This document shows positions 45,586 through 55,182 of a stretch of 64,000 nucleotides of DNA, one piece after another. The translations under genes were made by a program, and so were the position numbers. Source of the DNA: Pedobacter cryophilus (GTDB taxonomy: Bacteria > Bacteroidota > Bacteroidia > Sphingobacteriales > Sphingobacteriaceae); the NCBI RefSeq assembly GCF_005116455.1, contig NZ_SWBP01000004.1, positions 248,001 to 312,000 on the forward strand, in the 5' to 3' direction. Numbering within the stretch: position 1 is the first letter of the stretch; every line of letters begins with the position of its first letter. The notes under the pieces were generated by a model, which searched no databases, was not told the DNA's origin, and worked only from the letters and a program-made list of their open reading frames with translations.

Positions 45586-47226
45586 ATGAGAAGAAGAGAT
45601 TTTTTATACCTCACCAGCCTAGCCACAGGCGCATCTATTTTGCCTTCTATGCCACTTTTTGGCAAAGAAATTTCTTTAGAAGATGCATTAAACCCAGTTG
45701 ATGTAGCCCTTAAAAAGAAAATGGCCGATGTAGCGTTGAATACCGCTAAATCTTTAGGGGCAACTTATGCCGATGTTCGCATAGGTAGATACCTCAATCA
45801 GGTGGTAGCTACTCGTGAAAAACGAGTACAAAATATTGCCAACACAGAATCTTACGGAATGGGCATTCGTGTAATTGCTAACGGAAGCTGGGGATTTGCA
45901 GCCACCAATATTTTAGATAATGATAGCATTGCCAAAGCAGCAAGTTTGGCTGTAGCCATTGCCAAAGGGAATTCAAAATTATTAACAGAACCTGTAAAAC
46001 TAGCTCCGCAAAAAGGTTATGGAGAGGTCAGTTGGAAAACGCCTATTCAAAAAAATGCATTTGAAGTTCCCATAAAAGAAAAGGTCGACTTGCTGTTAAA
46101 CGTAAACGCAGTAGCCATGCAGGCAGGCGCAAAGTTTGTAAACTCCAGCATATTTATGGTGAATGAGCAAAAATATTTTGCTTCAACAGATGGTTCTTAT
46201 ATAGATCAGGATATCCATCGCATTTGGCCAAACTTTACCGTTACTAAAATTGATGCCGCCAGCGGAAAGTTTGAAACCAGAAATGCCTTAAGCGCACCTA
46301 TGGGAATGGGTTTTGAATATTTAACACCCTTAGAAAGTGAAAAAATAAAAGGCGGCCCGGTAACGATGTACAAAAAGCGTTACGATATTTTAGAGGATGT
46401 AAAGGAAGCCACCCTGCATGTAGAAGAAAAACTAAAAGCAAAGCCAGTAGAACCCGGTAAATACGATTTGATTTTAGATCCTACACATCTTTTTCTCACC
46501 ATTCACGAGTCGGTGGGACACCCAACAGAGTTAGACAGAGTATTAGGTTACGAAGCCAATTATGCCGGTACCAGTTTCTTAACTTTAGATAAATGGGAAA
46601 GTAAAAAATTCAATTTCGGTAGCAAGCAAGTCAATATTTTAGCAGATAAAACCGAACAAGGTTCTTTAGGAGCCGTAGGTTATGATGATGAAGGCGTAAA
46701 ATGTGGCAACTGGAATATCATTAAAGATGGTGTTTTGGTTAACTATCAAACCATCAGAGATCAGGCTCATATTTTAGGTTTGCCAGCATCGCAAGGCTGT
46801 TGCTATGCTGATAGCTGGAGCAGTATACAATTTCAGCGAATGCCAAATGTTTCTTTAGCACCTGGTAACACACCAATGAGCGCTGCAGATATGGTTAAAA
46901 ATGTAGAAAAAGGCATTTACATGTTTGGCCGAAATTCTTATTCTATAGATCAGCAACGTTATAATTTCCAGTTTAGCAGTCAGCTGGCTTATGAAATTAA
47001 AGACGGAAAAATTGTGGGGATGTTAAAAGATGCTTCTTACCAAGCTAATACCCAAGAATTTTGGAATTCATGCACACAATTGGCAGATAAAAATGATTAC
47101 CGTTTAGGAGGTACTTTTTCTGATGGAAAAGGTCAGCCTGGGCAGGTAAGTGCCGTTTCTCATGGTTGCCCAACTACTCGTTTTAATGGTGTTAACATAA
47201 TTAATACTGGAAGAAAGATTGGGTAA
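45586..47226 (+). CDS. TldD-family metalloprotease subunit (second, no adjacent TldE)
   Basis: This 546-residue TldD starts MRRRDFLYLTSLATGASILP, a good twin-arginine signal (RRDFL followed by a hydrophobic stretch). The zinc motif is HESVGH (307-312), with the same GSLGAVGYDDEGVKCG and QQRYNFQF blocks as the first and third copies. No TldE gene follows: the next genes are a regulator on the other strand and an unrelated secreted protein. It may share a TldE from the flanking pairs, or the cluster lost one. It directly follows the antitoxin-toxin fusion gene. Confidence 0.88.
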   Translation: MRRRDFLYLTSLATGASILPSMPLFGKEISLEDALNPVDVALKKKMADVALNTAKSLGATYADVRIGRYLNQVVATREKRVQNIANTESYGMGIRVIANGSWGFAATNILDNDSIAKAASLAVAIAKGNSKLLTEPVKLAPQKGYGEVSWKTPIQKNAFEVPIKEKVDLLLNVNAVAMQAGAKFVNSSIFMVNEQKYFASTDGSYIDQDIHRIWPNFTVTKIDAASGKFETRNALSAPMGMGFEYLTPLESEKIKGGPVTMYKKRYDILEDVKEATLHVEEKLKAKPVEPGKYDLILDPTHLFLTIHESVGHPTELDRVLGYEANYAGTSFLTLDKWESKKFNFGSKQVNILADKTEQGSLGAVGYDDEGVKCGNWNIIKDGVLVNYQTIRDQAHILGLPASQGCCYADSWSSIQFQRMPNVSLAPGNTPMSAADMVKNVEKGIYMFGRNSYSIDQQRYNFQFSSQLAYEIKDGKIVGMLKDASYQANTQEFWNSCTQLADKNDYRLGGTFSDGKGQPGQVSAVSHGCPTTRFNGVNIINTGRKIG

Positions 47227-47500
47227 AATGAGGAGGGCGTTTTAACTCGATTTTCACTGTATCTTCATCCCCGAAAAGCGGATAAAGGACGCCGTTTCAA
47301 TCGTTAATGCGGGAAATAAGTTAAATATTAACTATTTTTCGAAATAAAAATGTTTTATGGGTTTTGAAATGATAATTTAGTCATAAGTTAGGATGAAGTA
47401 TCACTAACAATGTAAATGTTTTGCTATAAAAGCTAAATGAAGAAAAATGTAGGAAAGACTGAAATCTATTCATGGAAATCAGGACTTCGTCCAAGATAAA

Positions 47501-48403
47501 TTAAGAAAAACTAGGATTTCCCAAATCAAGTTTATAACCCTTTCCACGGGTCACCACAATGTTGATATTGGGATCTAATTCTAGTTTTTTCCTGAGTTTT
47601 GATATGAACATATCTAGGCTGCGGCCAACAATCACACCATCATCTTCCCATATCTCTTTTTGCAACCTGCTCCGCTCGATGGTTTCATTGGGTGACTGTG
47701 CGAAAATGAGTAGTAAACGAGATTCAGTTCCAGTGAGTTCAATTGTTTTTCCGTTGATGTTTAGCTTCCGATTCTTCGGATCAAAGCATACTGAACCTAA
47801 AGTGAATAGGTCGGTATCCTGACTTTGAAGGAGGGCTTTTGGGGGCTTAGCTACTCTAAAAAATATAAAACCAAAAAAAGCTAATAAAGACAGGCTACCC
47901 AAAAGATATCCGCTTTTTACTATGGATAAACCAGTCTGTTTAAATTTAATATTGACCTTATAACATGCGCTTGCTTGTTTTCTTCCTATACATGATACAA
48001 TATCATCTTTTTTGTTTTTGGAAATTGCGTATCCATAGACAATACTAGAATTACTACAGTTTATCACATTAACCACATAATCATTTGCCAGCGGGTCTTT
48101 GGCCAGCAAACGGTTGGTAATATCTACTAAGTAGGAAGGTTCAAAAGTAAGCTCATTCTCAAATGAGATTTGGTATTCATTTTCCGAGATTTTCTTTATC
48201 GGAAGCACTCTTGATGTACTGTCTCCCGATTGTAAGAGTAATTCATGTCCGATCCTGCGGAGTAAAATCTCTCTTTTAGCTATGTCAAAATCGTCACTGC
48301 CAATCATACTGAAAGCTGTGCACATTACAGCAAGAGATAAAAGCATAATGAATCCTAAAAGGTATTTGCGTTTCCCTGAAAGAAGATTTAGGCTAACATC
48401 CAT
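47501..48403 (-). CDS. Membrane-anchored winged-helix transcriptional regulator (ToxR-like layout)
   Basis: In this 300-residue protein a helix near residues 12-32 and another near 162-182 frame a periplasmic domain that contains two Cys (VINCSNSS and VSCIGRKQASAC). The C-terminal part, about 195-295, is an OmpR-type winged helix: FTLGSVCFDPKNRKL, LTGTESRLLLIFAQSPNETI, then GRSLDMFISKLRKKLELDP and VVTRGKGYKLDL. DNA binding from a membrane anchor resembles ToxR and CadC, but here the DNA-binding domain is at the C-terminus. Similar single-component regulators occur in Bacteroidetes. It is divergent from the small secreted protein gene at 48504 and may control it. Confidence 0.8.
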   Translation of the reverse strand: MDVSLNLLSGKRKYLLGFIMLLSLAVMCTAFSMIGSDDFDIAKREILLRRIGHELLLQSGDSTSRVLPIKKISENEYQISFENELTFEPSYLVDITNRLLAKDPLANDYVVNVINCSNSSIVYGYAISKNKKDDIVSCIGRKQASACYKVNIKFKQTGLSIVKSGYLLGSLSLLAFFGFIFFRVAKPPKALLQSQDTDLFTLGSVCFDPKNRKLNINGKTIELTGTESRLLLIFAQSPNETIERSRLQKEIWEDDGVIVGRSLDMFISKLRKKLELDPNINIVVTRGKGYKLDLGNPSFS

Positions 48404-48476
48404 AACGTCAATATTTTATTTACAAAGTTTACATTTTTATTTACAATCTAAATGATTCAATCTGAAAACATCAAAG

Positions 48477-48484
48477 TATTTTTG
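48477..48484 (+). promoter_or_regulatory. Probable -7 promoter element
   Basis: TATTTTTG matches the Bacteroidetes -7 consensus TAnnTTTG exactly and lies 20 bases before the ATG at 48504, in the 100-base gap between two divergent genes. No clear -33 TTTG is seen. Confidence 0.45.
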
Positions 48485-48503
48485 TTGCACCAAATTAAAG
48501 GAT

Positions 48504-49043
48504 ATGAAAAAAGTAATTTATGCACTAATTTTTCTGCTGGTTGTGGTAAGCGGACTGGTATTTGCAAACCGTGAAATTAAAAATGAATCTGCTGAAAAGC
48601 CAATCCCAAAGCCACTTTCCATTGCTGAAAGAAAAACCGAAAGGGAAAAATGGGAATCTACCCCTGATGGTATTAGGTACAAAATGTGGGAAGCTTCTCC
48701 TGCAGGTAAAAAAGTGTATGCCGCTGAAGCTAAAATAAGGAAGCACATTAAAGATTACGCCAATATGGAAGGGTTTGTAACCTCTCTTTCTCTTCCGCCA
48801 GGCTCAAGATTAGGTTTTGGAGTGATGGTTAGTATGAATGGTGACGATTATATTGTAAAATTTGAGCCGGAAAAATCTCAACTTGAGCAATTACATAGCC
48901 TGAAAGTTAACGACAAAATAATGATAAAAAGCCATAGCGTATCGCATGCGCCCAAGTATTCATATCCAATAGTATCGGCCGAATATGTAGAACGAGATAG
49001 TAAAGTAATTTTTAACCGTGTTCCCCGCAAAGGCGGTTGCTGA
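48504..49043 (+). CDS. Small secreted protein of unknown function
   Basis: This 179-residue protein starts MKKVIYALIFLLVVVSGLVFA, a signal peptide or anchor helix. A charged helix (ERKTEREKWESTPDG, with ASPAGKKVYAAEAKIRKHI) leads to a beta-rich domain of about 90 residues: GFVTSLSLPPGSRLGFGVMV, DDYIVKFEPEK, LKVNDKIMIKSHSVSHA. It resembles an OB-like fold. It ends RKGGC. I do not recognise the family. A hairpin terminator follows at 49059-49088, so it is a single-gene unit divergent from the membrane regulator. Confidence 0.75.
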   Translation: MKKVIYALIFLLVVVSGLVFANREIKNESAEKPIPKPLSIAERKTEREKWESTPDGIRYKMWEASPAGKKVYAAEAKIRKHIKDYANMEGFVTSLSLPPGSRLGFGVMVSMNGDDYIVKFEPEKSQLEQLHSLKVNDKIMIKSHSVSHAPKYSYPIVSAEYVERDSKVIFNRVPRKGGC

Positions 49044-49058
49044 GTAAATAAATCAGCT

Positions 49059-49088
49059 GTTTGGGTTGTTCCACGGGGCAACCCAAAC
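49059..49088 (+). terminator. Terminator after the small secreted protein gene
   Basis: GTTTGGGTTG at 49059-49068 pairs perfectly with CAACCCAAAC at 49079-49088 around a 10-base loop. It lies 15 bases past the stop codon. Confidence 0.7.
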
Positions 49089-49357
49089 TTGTTAATAAAA
49101 AGGAATCTATAATTTTCCAAACTGTTTTCAGTGTTTCAAAGAATCACTTATATCTTTTCATTAAAATCAGGACTCCGTCTGGCAATAGAACTATCACGCC
49201 ACACATAACTTTTCATTAGCTCTTTTCCCAATAAACCTTGCCATCGCTAAATTTAGGCGTTATTGATCTCAGTAAAGAATATTTATTTAACTCATCATTA
49301 AATTCTATCATTATTTTTCTATATTTTTATTATTCAAAACTTTTTAATTCACCTCAT

Positions 49358-50995
49358 TTGAAACGTAGAAATTTTATTTATTTAACCGGATTAGGGGCTG
49401 CCACGGCTATGCTTCCTGCTATACCGGTTTGGGGAAATTCGGTTTCTCCTGATAAACTGTTAGAATATGTAGATCCGGCAGCTAAAAAATTAATTGCCGA
49501 TGTTGCACTCAATGCAGCAAGATCTAAAGGTGCAACCTACACCGATGTTCGCATTGGAAGATATCTCAATCAGTTTGTCGTCACAAGAGAAGATAAAGTA
49601 GAAAACATAGTAAACACAGAGTCTTACGGAGTAGGAATTAGAGTAATTGCCAACGGAAGCTGGGGTTTTGCCGCTACAGATAAAACCGATAACGACAGCA
49701 TTGCAAAAGCCGCTCAATTAGCAGTTGCTATTGCTAAAGAAAACGCTCGCTTGCTTACAGAACCCGTTCAGTTAGCACCCCAAAAAGGATATGGAGAGGT
49801 GAGTTGGAAAGCTCCTATAGAAAAAAATGCCTTCGAAATCCCTGTTAAAGAAAAAGTGGACTTGCTGTTATCTGTAAATGATGCAGCTATGAAAGGCGGA
49901 GCAGATTATATCAATTCCATCCTGTTTTTAGTAAACGAACAAAAATATTTTGCTTCTACAGATGGTTCTTACATAGATCAGGATATTCATCGTATTTGGC
50001 CAACCTTTTTTATTACCAAAATCAATAAAGAAACGGGAAAATTTGAAACCAGGAATGCTTTAAGTTCTCCAATGGGAATGGGTTATGAATATTTAGATGC
50101 CCGGCCACAAGATAAAATTGTAACAGCAGCCGGAACTTTGTATAAAGGCCGTTATGATATGCTGGAAGATGCCAAACAAGCAGCAGCACAAGCAGGTGAA
50201 AAATTAAAAGCCAAATCTGTAGAACCTGGAAAATACGATTTGGTATTAGATCCTTCTCATTTATGGTTAACCATTCACGAATCTACAGGGCATCCAACAG
50301 AATTAGATAGGGTTTTAGGTTATGAAGCCAACTTTGCCGGAACCAGCTTTTTAACCTTAGATAAATGGGAGTCTAAAAAATTCAATTACGGAAATAAACT
50401 GGTAAATATAGTTGCAGATAAAACCCAAACAGGTTCATTAGGTGCTGTAGGATATGATGATGAAGGCGTAAAATGTGGTTCATGGGATGTGATAAAAGAA
50501 GGAGTTTTAGTGAATTATCAAGCCATTAGAGATCAAGCTCATATTGTTGGTTTAGATAAATCACAAGGCTGTTGTTATGCAGATAACTGGAGCAGTGTGC
50601 AATTTCAACGAATGGCAAATATTTCTTTGCAACCAGGTAAAACACCTTTAAGCGTTTCAGAATTGATAAAAAATGTAGAAAAGGGAATTTATATCATTGG
50701 CGATGGTTCTTTCTCAATAGATCAACAGCGTTATAACTTCCAATTTGGCGGGCAATTATATTACGAAATTAAAGAAGGTAAAATAGTTGGGATGCTTAAG
50801 GATGTGGCTTATCAAGCCAATACCCAAGAGTTCTGGAATTCATGTGCTGCCATTTGCGATCAAAATGATTACCGTTTAGGAGGTTCTTTCTTTGATGGAA
50901 AAGGTCAGCCAACGCAATCAAGTGCCGTTTCACATGGTTCAGCAACCACCAGATTTAATGGTATAAACGTAATCAATACAGGAAGAAAAATTTAA
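49358..50995 (+). CDS. TldD-family metalloprotease subunit (third)
   Basis: This is a 545-residue TldD starting at TTG 49358, giving MKRRNFIYLTGLGAATAMLP, a twin-arginine-like signal aligned with the other two copies. An in-frame ATG at 49238 would add 40 AT-rich-coded residues unlike any TldD and is rejected. The zinc motif is HESTGH (307-312), with Thr where the others have Val. The rest follows the family, ending FNGINVINTGRKI. Its TldE partner gene starts 103 bases downstream. Confidence 0.9.
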   Translation: MKRRNFIYLTGLGAATAMLPAIPVWGNSVSPDKLLEYVDPAAKKLIADVALNAARSKGATYTDVRIGRYLNQFVVTREDKVENIVNTESYGVGIRVIANGSWGFAATDKTDNDSIAKAAQLAVAIAKENARLLTEPVQLAPQKGYGEVSWKAPIEKNAFEIPVKEKVDLLLSVNDAAMKGGADYINSILFLVNEQKYFASTDGSYIDQDIHRIWPTFFITKINKETGKFETRNALSSPMGMGYEYLDARPQDKIVTAAGTLYKGRYDMLEDAKQAAAQAGEKLKAKSVEPGKYDLVLDPSHLWLTIHESTGHPTELDRVLGYEANFAGTSFLTLDKWESKKFNYGNKLVNIVADKTQTGSLGAVGYDDEGVKCGSWDVIKEGVLVNYQAIRDQAHIVGLDKSQGCCYADNWSSVQFQRMANISLQPGKTPLSVSELIKNVEKGIYIIGDGSFSIDQQRYNFQFGGQLYYEIKEGKIVGMLKDVAYQANTQEFWNSCAAICDQNDYRLGGSFFDGKGQPTQSSAVSHGSATTRFNGINVINTGRKI

Positions 50996-51009
50996 TTACT
51001 AAAAGTAAT

Positions 51010-51092
51010 TAGGTTATAAGTATTAAGTAATAGGTTTTGAACCGATAACTTAAAGTTCACTTAAAACCTAAAACTTAACAACCTAAAACTTT
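51010..51092. repeat. AT-rich inverted spacer between the third TldD and second TldE genes
   Basis: AGGTTATAAGTATTAAGT and TAATAGGTTTTG face ACTTAAAACCTAAAACTTAA and CAACCTAAAAC, giving an imperfect large inverted repeat. It is similar in type and position to the spacer at 43318-43405. Confidence 0.5.
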
Positions 51093-51098
51093 AAAAAC

Positions 51099-52436
51099 AT
51101 GGCCATATTAACTAAAGAAGAAACCTTTGCGCTTTTAAAGAAAGTGCTCAGTTATTCCAAAGCAGACGAATGTGAAGTAAATATCAGTGGTTCTGACGGG
51201 GGAAATATAAGATATGCTAGAAATGCAGTTTCTACTAGTGGGGGCGTAAGCCAAACAAGTTTGGTAGTTTCATCTGCATTTGGTAAAAAGGCAGGAGTAG
51301 CTACTATTAATGAATTTGATGATGCATCATTACAAAAAGTAGTAAGAAGATCAGAAGAGTTGGCTCAACTAGCGCCAGAAAATCCTGAATATATGTCATT
51401 TTTAGGACCTCAAAATTATGGGCCTGACACCAATACTTTTTCGCCGGTAACGGCAGCAGTTGGTCCAAAAGAAAGGGCTCAGGCTGTAGCCGATAGCTTA
51501 CAGGTCACGAAAGATAATCAATTAAACGGAGCAGGTTTTTTAGAGAACAGTACAGGTTATACGGCCATGATGAATAGCAAAGGCTTATTTGCTTACAATG
51601 TAACCACAAATGTGGCTTTTAACATCACTATGCGTACAGATGATGGAAAAGGATCTGGTTATGCAACAAGAGGGTATAATGATTTTTCTAAGCTCAATGC
51701 CAAAAAAGACACCATTATAGCAGCAAAAAAGGCCAGCGGTTCTGCTACTGCAAAAGCCATTGAACCTGGCAAATACACCGTAATTTTAGAGCCTACCGCA
51801 GTTGCCGTGATGCTAGAAAATATGTTCTTTGCTTTAGACGCTCGGCAGGCAGATGAAGGCAGAAGTTTTTTAAGCAAGCCCGGTGGTAAAACAAAAGTTG
51901 GAGAGCAATTAGTTGATGAAAGGGTAAATATATATTCAGATCCATGGAATGAAGAACTTCCAACCAACAACTGGACAGGCGATGGCCGTCCGCAGGAGAA
52001 AGTAAACTGGATAGAAAAAGGAATAATCAAAAACTTGTATAGCTCAAGGTATTGGGCTCAAAAAACTGGTATAAAGGCTATTCCGCTTCCAGATGGAGCC
52101 ATTATGCAAGGTGGTACTAAAACCCTGGAAGAATTAATTAAGGGAACAGAAAAAGGCATATTGGTAACTCGTTTATGGTATATCCGCCCGGTAGATCCTC
52201 AAACTTTACTATTAACTGGCTTAACCCGAGATGGTACTTTTTATATAGAAAATGGAGAAATTAAATTCCCAGTTAAAAATTTCAGATTCAATGAAAGCCC
52301 AATCATCATGCTAAATAACTTAGAAGAAATGGGCATTTCAGAAAGAACCGTTAGTGGCGAGTCTAATGTGAATTATATGCTTCCCCCTTTAAAAATAAGA
52401 GATTTTACTTTTACGTCTCTTTCAGACGCTGTTTAA
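51099..52436 (+). CDS. TldE/PmbA-family protease subunit (second)
   Basis: This 445-residue paralogue of the protein at 43412 shares MAIL-KEE, AQLAPENPEY, GKYTVILEPTAVAVML, DARQADEGRSFL and LLLTGLTRDGTFYIENGEIK. It has no zinc motif and no export signal. A short insert near the end (ISERTVSGESNVNYMLPPL) distinguishes it. It forms the second TldD/TldE pair with the third TldD. A strong terminator follows 6 bases after the stop codon. Confidence 0.9.
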   Translation: MAILTKEETFALLKKVLSYSKADECEVNISGSDGGNIRYARNAVSTSGGVSQTSLVVSSAFGKKAGVATINEFDDASLQKVVRRSEELAQLAPENPEYMSFLGPQNYGPDTNTFSPVTAAVGPKERAQAVADSLQVTKDNQLNGAGFLENSTGYTAMMNSKGLFAYNVTTNVAFNITMRTDDGKGSGYATRGYNDFSKLNAKKDTIIAAKKASGSATAKAIEPGKYTVILEPTAVAVMLENMFFALDARQADEGRSFLSKPGGKTKVGEQLVDERVNIYSDPWNEELPTNNWTGDGRPQEKVNWIEKGIIKNLYSSRYWAQKTGIKAIPLPDGAIMQGGTKTLEELIKGTEKGILVTRLWYIRPVDPQTLLLTGLTRDGTFYIENGEIKFPVKNFRFNESPIIMLNNLEEMGISERTVSGESNVNYMLPPLKIRDFTFTSLSDAV

Positions 52437-52442
52437 ATATTT

Positions 52443-52500
52443 ATCACCCTAAATTTCTAATGGTATTTTTTTAGCCAAAAGTGTTTAGGGTGATTTTTTT
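52443..52500 (+). terminator. Intrinsic terminator after the second TldE gene
   Basis: ATCACCCTAAA at 52443-52453 pairs perfectly with TTTAGGGTGAT at 52484-52494, followed by a T tract to 52500. Confidence 0.85.
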
Positions 52501-52641
52501 GTCGTAATAAAAGATGATTTTTTGAAATTTAATTAAGGTTAATAATCTATAGCTAAATAACTTATAAATTAATTACATTGCAGTATAAATAATTTCATTA
52601 ATAAAATGAAATAAAGTTTTTTAACTTTTAACCTGTCTTAT

Positions 52642-54456
52642 ATGTTAATTAATTTTCGATTAGAATATTTATCACGTTATTCCTTTCTTTTTTTACTTAT
52701 CAGTATAATTTCTGTTAAAACTACTTTTGCACAAATAGAAGACTCAGCTATTATAAAATCCGATTCTTTGTACCGGGCTGGCGAATATCAAAAGGTAATT
52801 AATTTACTCCAAAACAGATTGGTAACTGCCCAAAGCAAAAAAGAAAAGGTGATTGAAATAGTAATTTACAATAGTTTTGGGAAAGCCTACTCACAATTAG
52901 GTAAACCAGTAGAGGCTTTAAAAAATTATCAAATAGCGCTAAAAAAGGCAGAGACTGATAATGAAAAACAACAAAGTGGAAAGATTTTAAAAAATATTGG
53001 AGCTCTTTATGAAGAGCAAAAGAATTTTAGTCAGGCTTTAACCTTTTATGAAAGGGCTCAAAATATTGCTATTGAAATTAAAGACGAATCTCTCTTGGCC
53101 GATTGTTATAACAATACAGGAATCATTTATGAGCAACAATTAAAATACGATCTCGCATTAAGCGTATATAAAAAAGCACTTCAAATTTATCAAAAGCTGC
53201 AAAAAACAGATCGTATAGCACTTAGTTTAAACAATATTGGTATTGTTTATAAATATTTAGGAGAGCTGCCAAAGGCGATAGAATATTATAATCAATCTTT
53301 AATTTATTCTGAAAAATTAGGAGATAAGTTTTTTGTAGCAGCTAACTTAAACAACATTGGTAATGTTTATGCATTATTAAAAAATTACCCAAAAGCAATT
53401 GAATTTAATACCAAAAGCCTAAAAATTGCCGAATCTATTCAAGCAACTAATATTGTGGTGGAGGCTTATGGTAGTTTAGCCGAAGATTATGAGGGTTTAG
53501 GAGATTATAAGAAAGCCCTTTATTTTAAAAATAAATACACAAAAGTAAATAGCGATTATATTAATGTAGAAAGCGCTAAGCAGCTAGCAGAAATGCAAAC
53601 ACTTTACCAAACAGAAAAGCAAAGAGGTCAAATCACTGCTTTAAAGCAAAACGAGCAGATCAATAGCCTAAAAATGGCCAGACAAGAATTGCTCATTCAA
53701 AAAAGAAATTATCAAATACTTTTTACAGTTCTGGTGATGATGATTTTTATCTCATCAGGGTATTTGTATTTTCAAAAACAAAGAGTAAAACAAAAGAGAG
53801 AGCAACGTAGGGCCATTTTATTAGCCGAAACCAATGAGCGTTCTCGTATTGCTAAAGATGTACATGATGATATAGGTTCTGGACTATCAAAAATTACATT
53901 AATGGCAGGCATGGTGAGCCACAAGATGCAAGCAAATGGGGTAGAAGTAGGAGAAATAAATAATATTACCCAAATTTCTAAAGATCTGGTAGAAAACATG
54001 AGAGATCTTATTTGGGTTTTAAACCCTCAGAATGCTACACTTGATAACCTAGTAGCCAGAATACGTGAATATTGTTCAGATTATCTGGAAGGTTTAAGTG
54101 TGAAATCTGATTTGGCTATTCAGGATGAAATCCCACAAATTAAAATCTCGCAAGAAGTACAAAGAAATATTTTTCTCACCATAAAAGAAGCACTTCATAA
54201 TTGTATTAAACATGCAGATTGCCACCAAATATTTATAGAACTTGTTTATAAAAACGACCTGCTTACTTTTCATATCAAAGATTCTGGAAAAGGATTTGAG
54301 ATGAATGAATTGAAAAAGAGCGGAAATGGGTTGAAGAATATGCAACAGAGAATGCAAACTATTGGAGCAACTTTTAAGGTGAATTCTGTTTTAGGAGAAG
54401 GAACATCTGTGAAAACCGAAATTAAACTGGCGCAGTTAGAAAAAGCAGTAGCATAA
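52642..54456 (+). CDS. TPR-containing sensor histidine kinase (HisKA_3 type)
   Basis: This 604-residue membrane kinase has a signal peptide (ending TFAQ). Five or more tetratricopeptide repeats (about residues 40-310, with repeated LNNIGIVYKYLGELPKAIEYY-like units) lie in the periplasm. A coiled segment leads to a membrane helix at about 356-376. The HisKA_3 domain has SRIAKDVHDDIGSGLSKI (phospho-His408), and the ATPase domain ends with GKGFEMNE and GNGLKNMQQRM. Kinases of this kind pair with NarL/LuxR regulators, and one is encoded 55 bases downstream. The signal is unknown. Confidence 0.92.
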   Translation: MLINFRLEYLSRYSFLFLLISIISVKTTFAQIEDSAIIKSDSLYRAGEYQKVINLLQNRLVTAQSKKEKVIEIVIYNSFGKAYSQLGKPVEALKNYQIALKKAETDNEKQQSGKILKNIGALYEEQKNFSQALTFYERAQNIAIEIKDESLLADCYNNTGIIYEQQLKYDLALSVYKKALQIYQKLQKTDRIALSLNNIGIVYKYLGELPKAIEYYNQSLIYSEKLGDKFFVAANLNNIGNVYALLKNYPKAIEFNTKSLKIAESIQATNIVVEAYGSLAEDYEGLGDYKKALYFKNKYTKVNSDYINVESAKQLAEMQTLYQTEKQRGQITALKQNEQINSLKMARQELLIQKRNYQILFTVLVMMIFISSGYLYFQKQRVKQKREQRRAILLAETNERSRIAKDVHDDIGSGLSKITLMAGMVSHKMQANGVEVGEINNITQISKDLVENMRDLIWVLNPQNATLDNLVARIREYCSDYLEGLSVKSDLAIQDEIPQIKISQEVQRNIFLTIKEALHNCIKHADCHQIFIELVYKNDLLTFHIKDSGKGFEMNELKKSGNGLKNMQQRMQTIGATFKVNSVLGEGTSVKTEIKLAQLEKAVA

Positions 54457-54510
54457 AATTACCACTTAAGTGTAATTGATGATTTTGTAAGTTCAGCTTA
54501 TTTTTAGATT

Positions 54511-55155
54511 ATGGAAACAAATGCCAAAATAAACGTAGCAATAATTGAAGATCAGCAAGAACTAAGAGAAATGTTGGGCCAATTGCTAGAAGGGAGCGAT
54601 GGTTTTGTTTGTGCAGCAAAGTTTGAAAATGCCGAAGAAGCTCTAAAAATATTGCCTTCATTAAAACCCGATGTCGTACTAGTAGATATTCATTTGCCTG
54701 GTCAATCGGGCATAGCGGCGGTCAAAATTTTAAAAGAAAAATGCGAGGATGCGAAATTTTTGATGTGTACCTCATTAGAAGATACCGACAATATTTTTAA
54801 CGCTTTAAAAGCTGGTGCTGATGGGTACATCTCTAAAACTTTATTGCCTGTTAAAATATTAGAAGCCATTACAGATGTTTATAAAGGAGGCGCTCCAATG
54901 AGCAGTCAAATAGCCAGAAAGGTAGTCGCATTTTTTCAAACAGAAGCTCCAAAAAAGATAAATGCAGAGTTAGAAAAACTCTCTAACCGAGAGCAAGAAA
55001 TTTTACAATACCTTTCTAAAGGATATCGCTACAAAGAAATATCGGGCTTTTTATTCATCAGTATAGAAACCGTAAGAAAGCATATTCATAATATCTATGA
55101 AAAACTACAAGTAAGTTCCCGTACTGATGCTTTAAATAAAGTTGCGGATTATTAA
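54511..55155 (+). CDS. NarL/LuxR-family response regulator
   Basis: In this 214-residue protein the receiver domain has acidic EDQ near residue 12, phospho-acceptor Asp59 in VVLVDIHLPGQSG, Thr/Ser in MCTSLED and Lys in GYISKTLLP. The C-terminal HTH has LSNREQEILQYLSKGYRYKE then ISIETVRKHIHNIYEKLQVSSR, the LuxR signature. It is the partner of the TPR kinase encoded just upstream. No target can be named. Repeat elements begin about 27 bases after its stop. Confidence 0.93.
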   Translation: METNAKINVAIIEDQQELREMLGQLLEGSDGFVCAAKFENAEEALKILPSLKPDVVLVDIHLPGQSGIAAVKILKEKCEDAKFLMCTSLEDTDNIFNALKAGADGYISKTLLPVKILEAITDVYKGGAPMSSQIARKVVAFFQTEAPKKINAELEKLSNREQEILQYLSKGYRYKEISGFLFISIETVRKHIHNIYEKLQVSSRTDALNKVADY

Positions 55156-55182
55156 TTTTTATTTTCAATGCAAATTAGTTTT

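Noticed and set aside
49238-49357. An upstream ATG extension of the third TldD
   Set aside because: It adds 40 residues unlike the paralogues and hides the Tat-like start that TTG 49358 gives.
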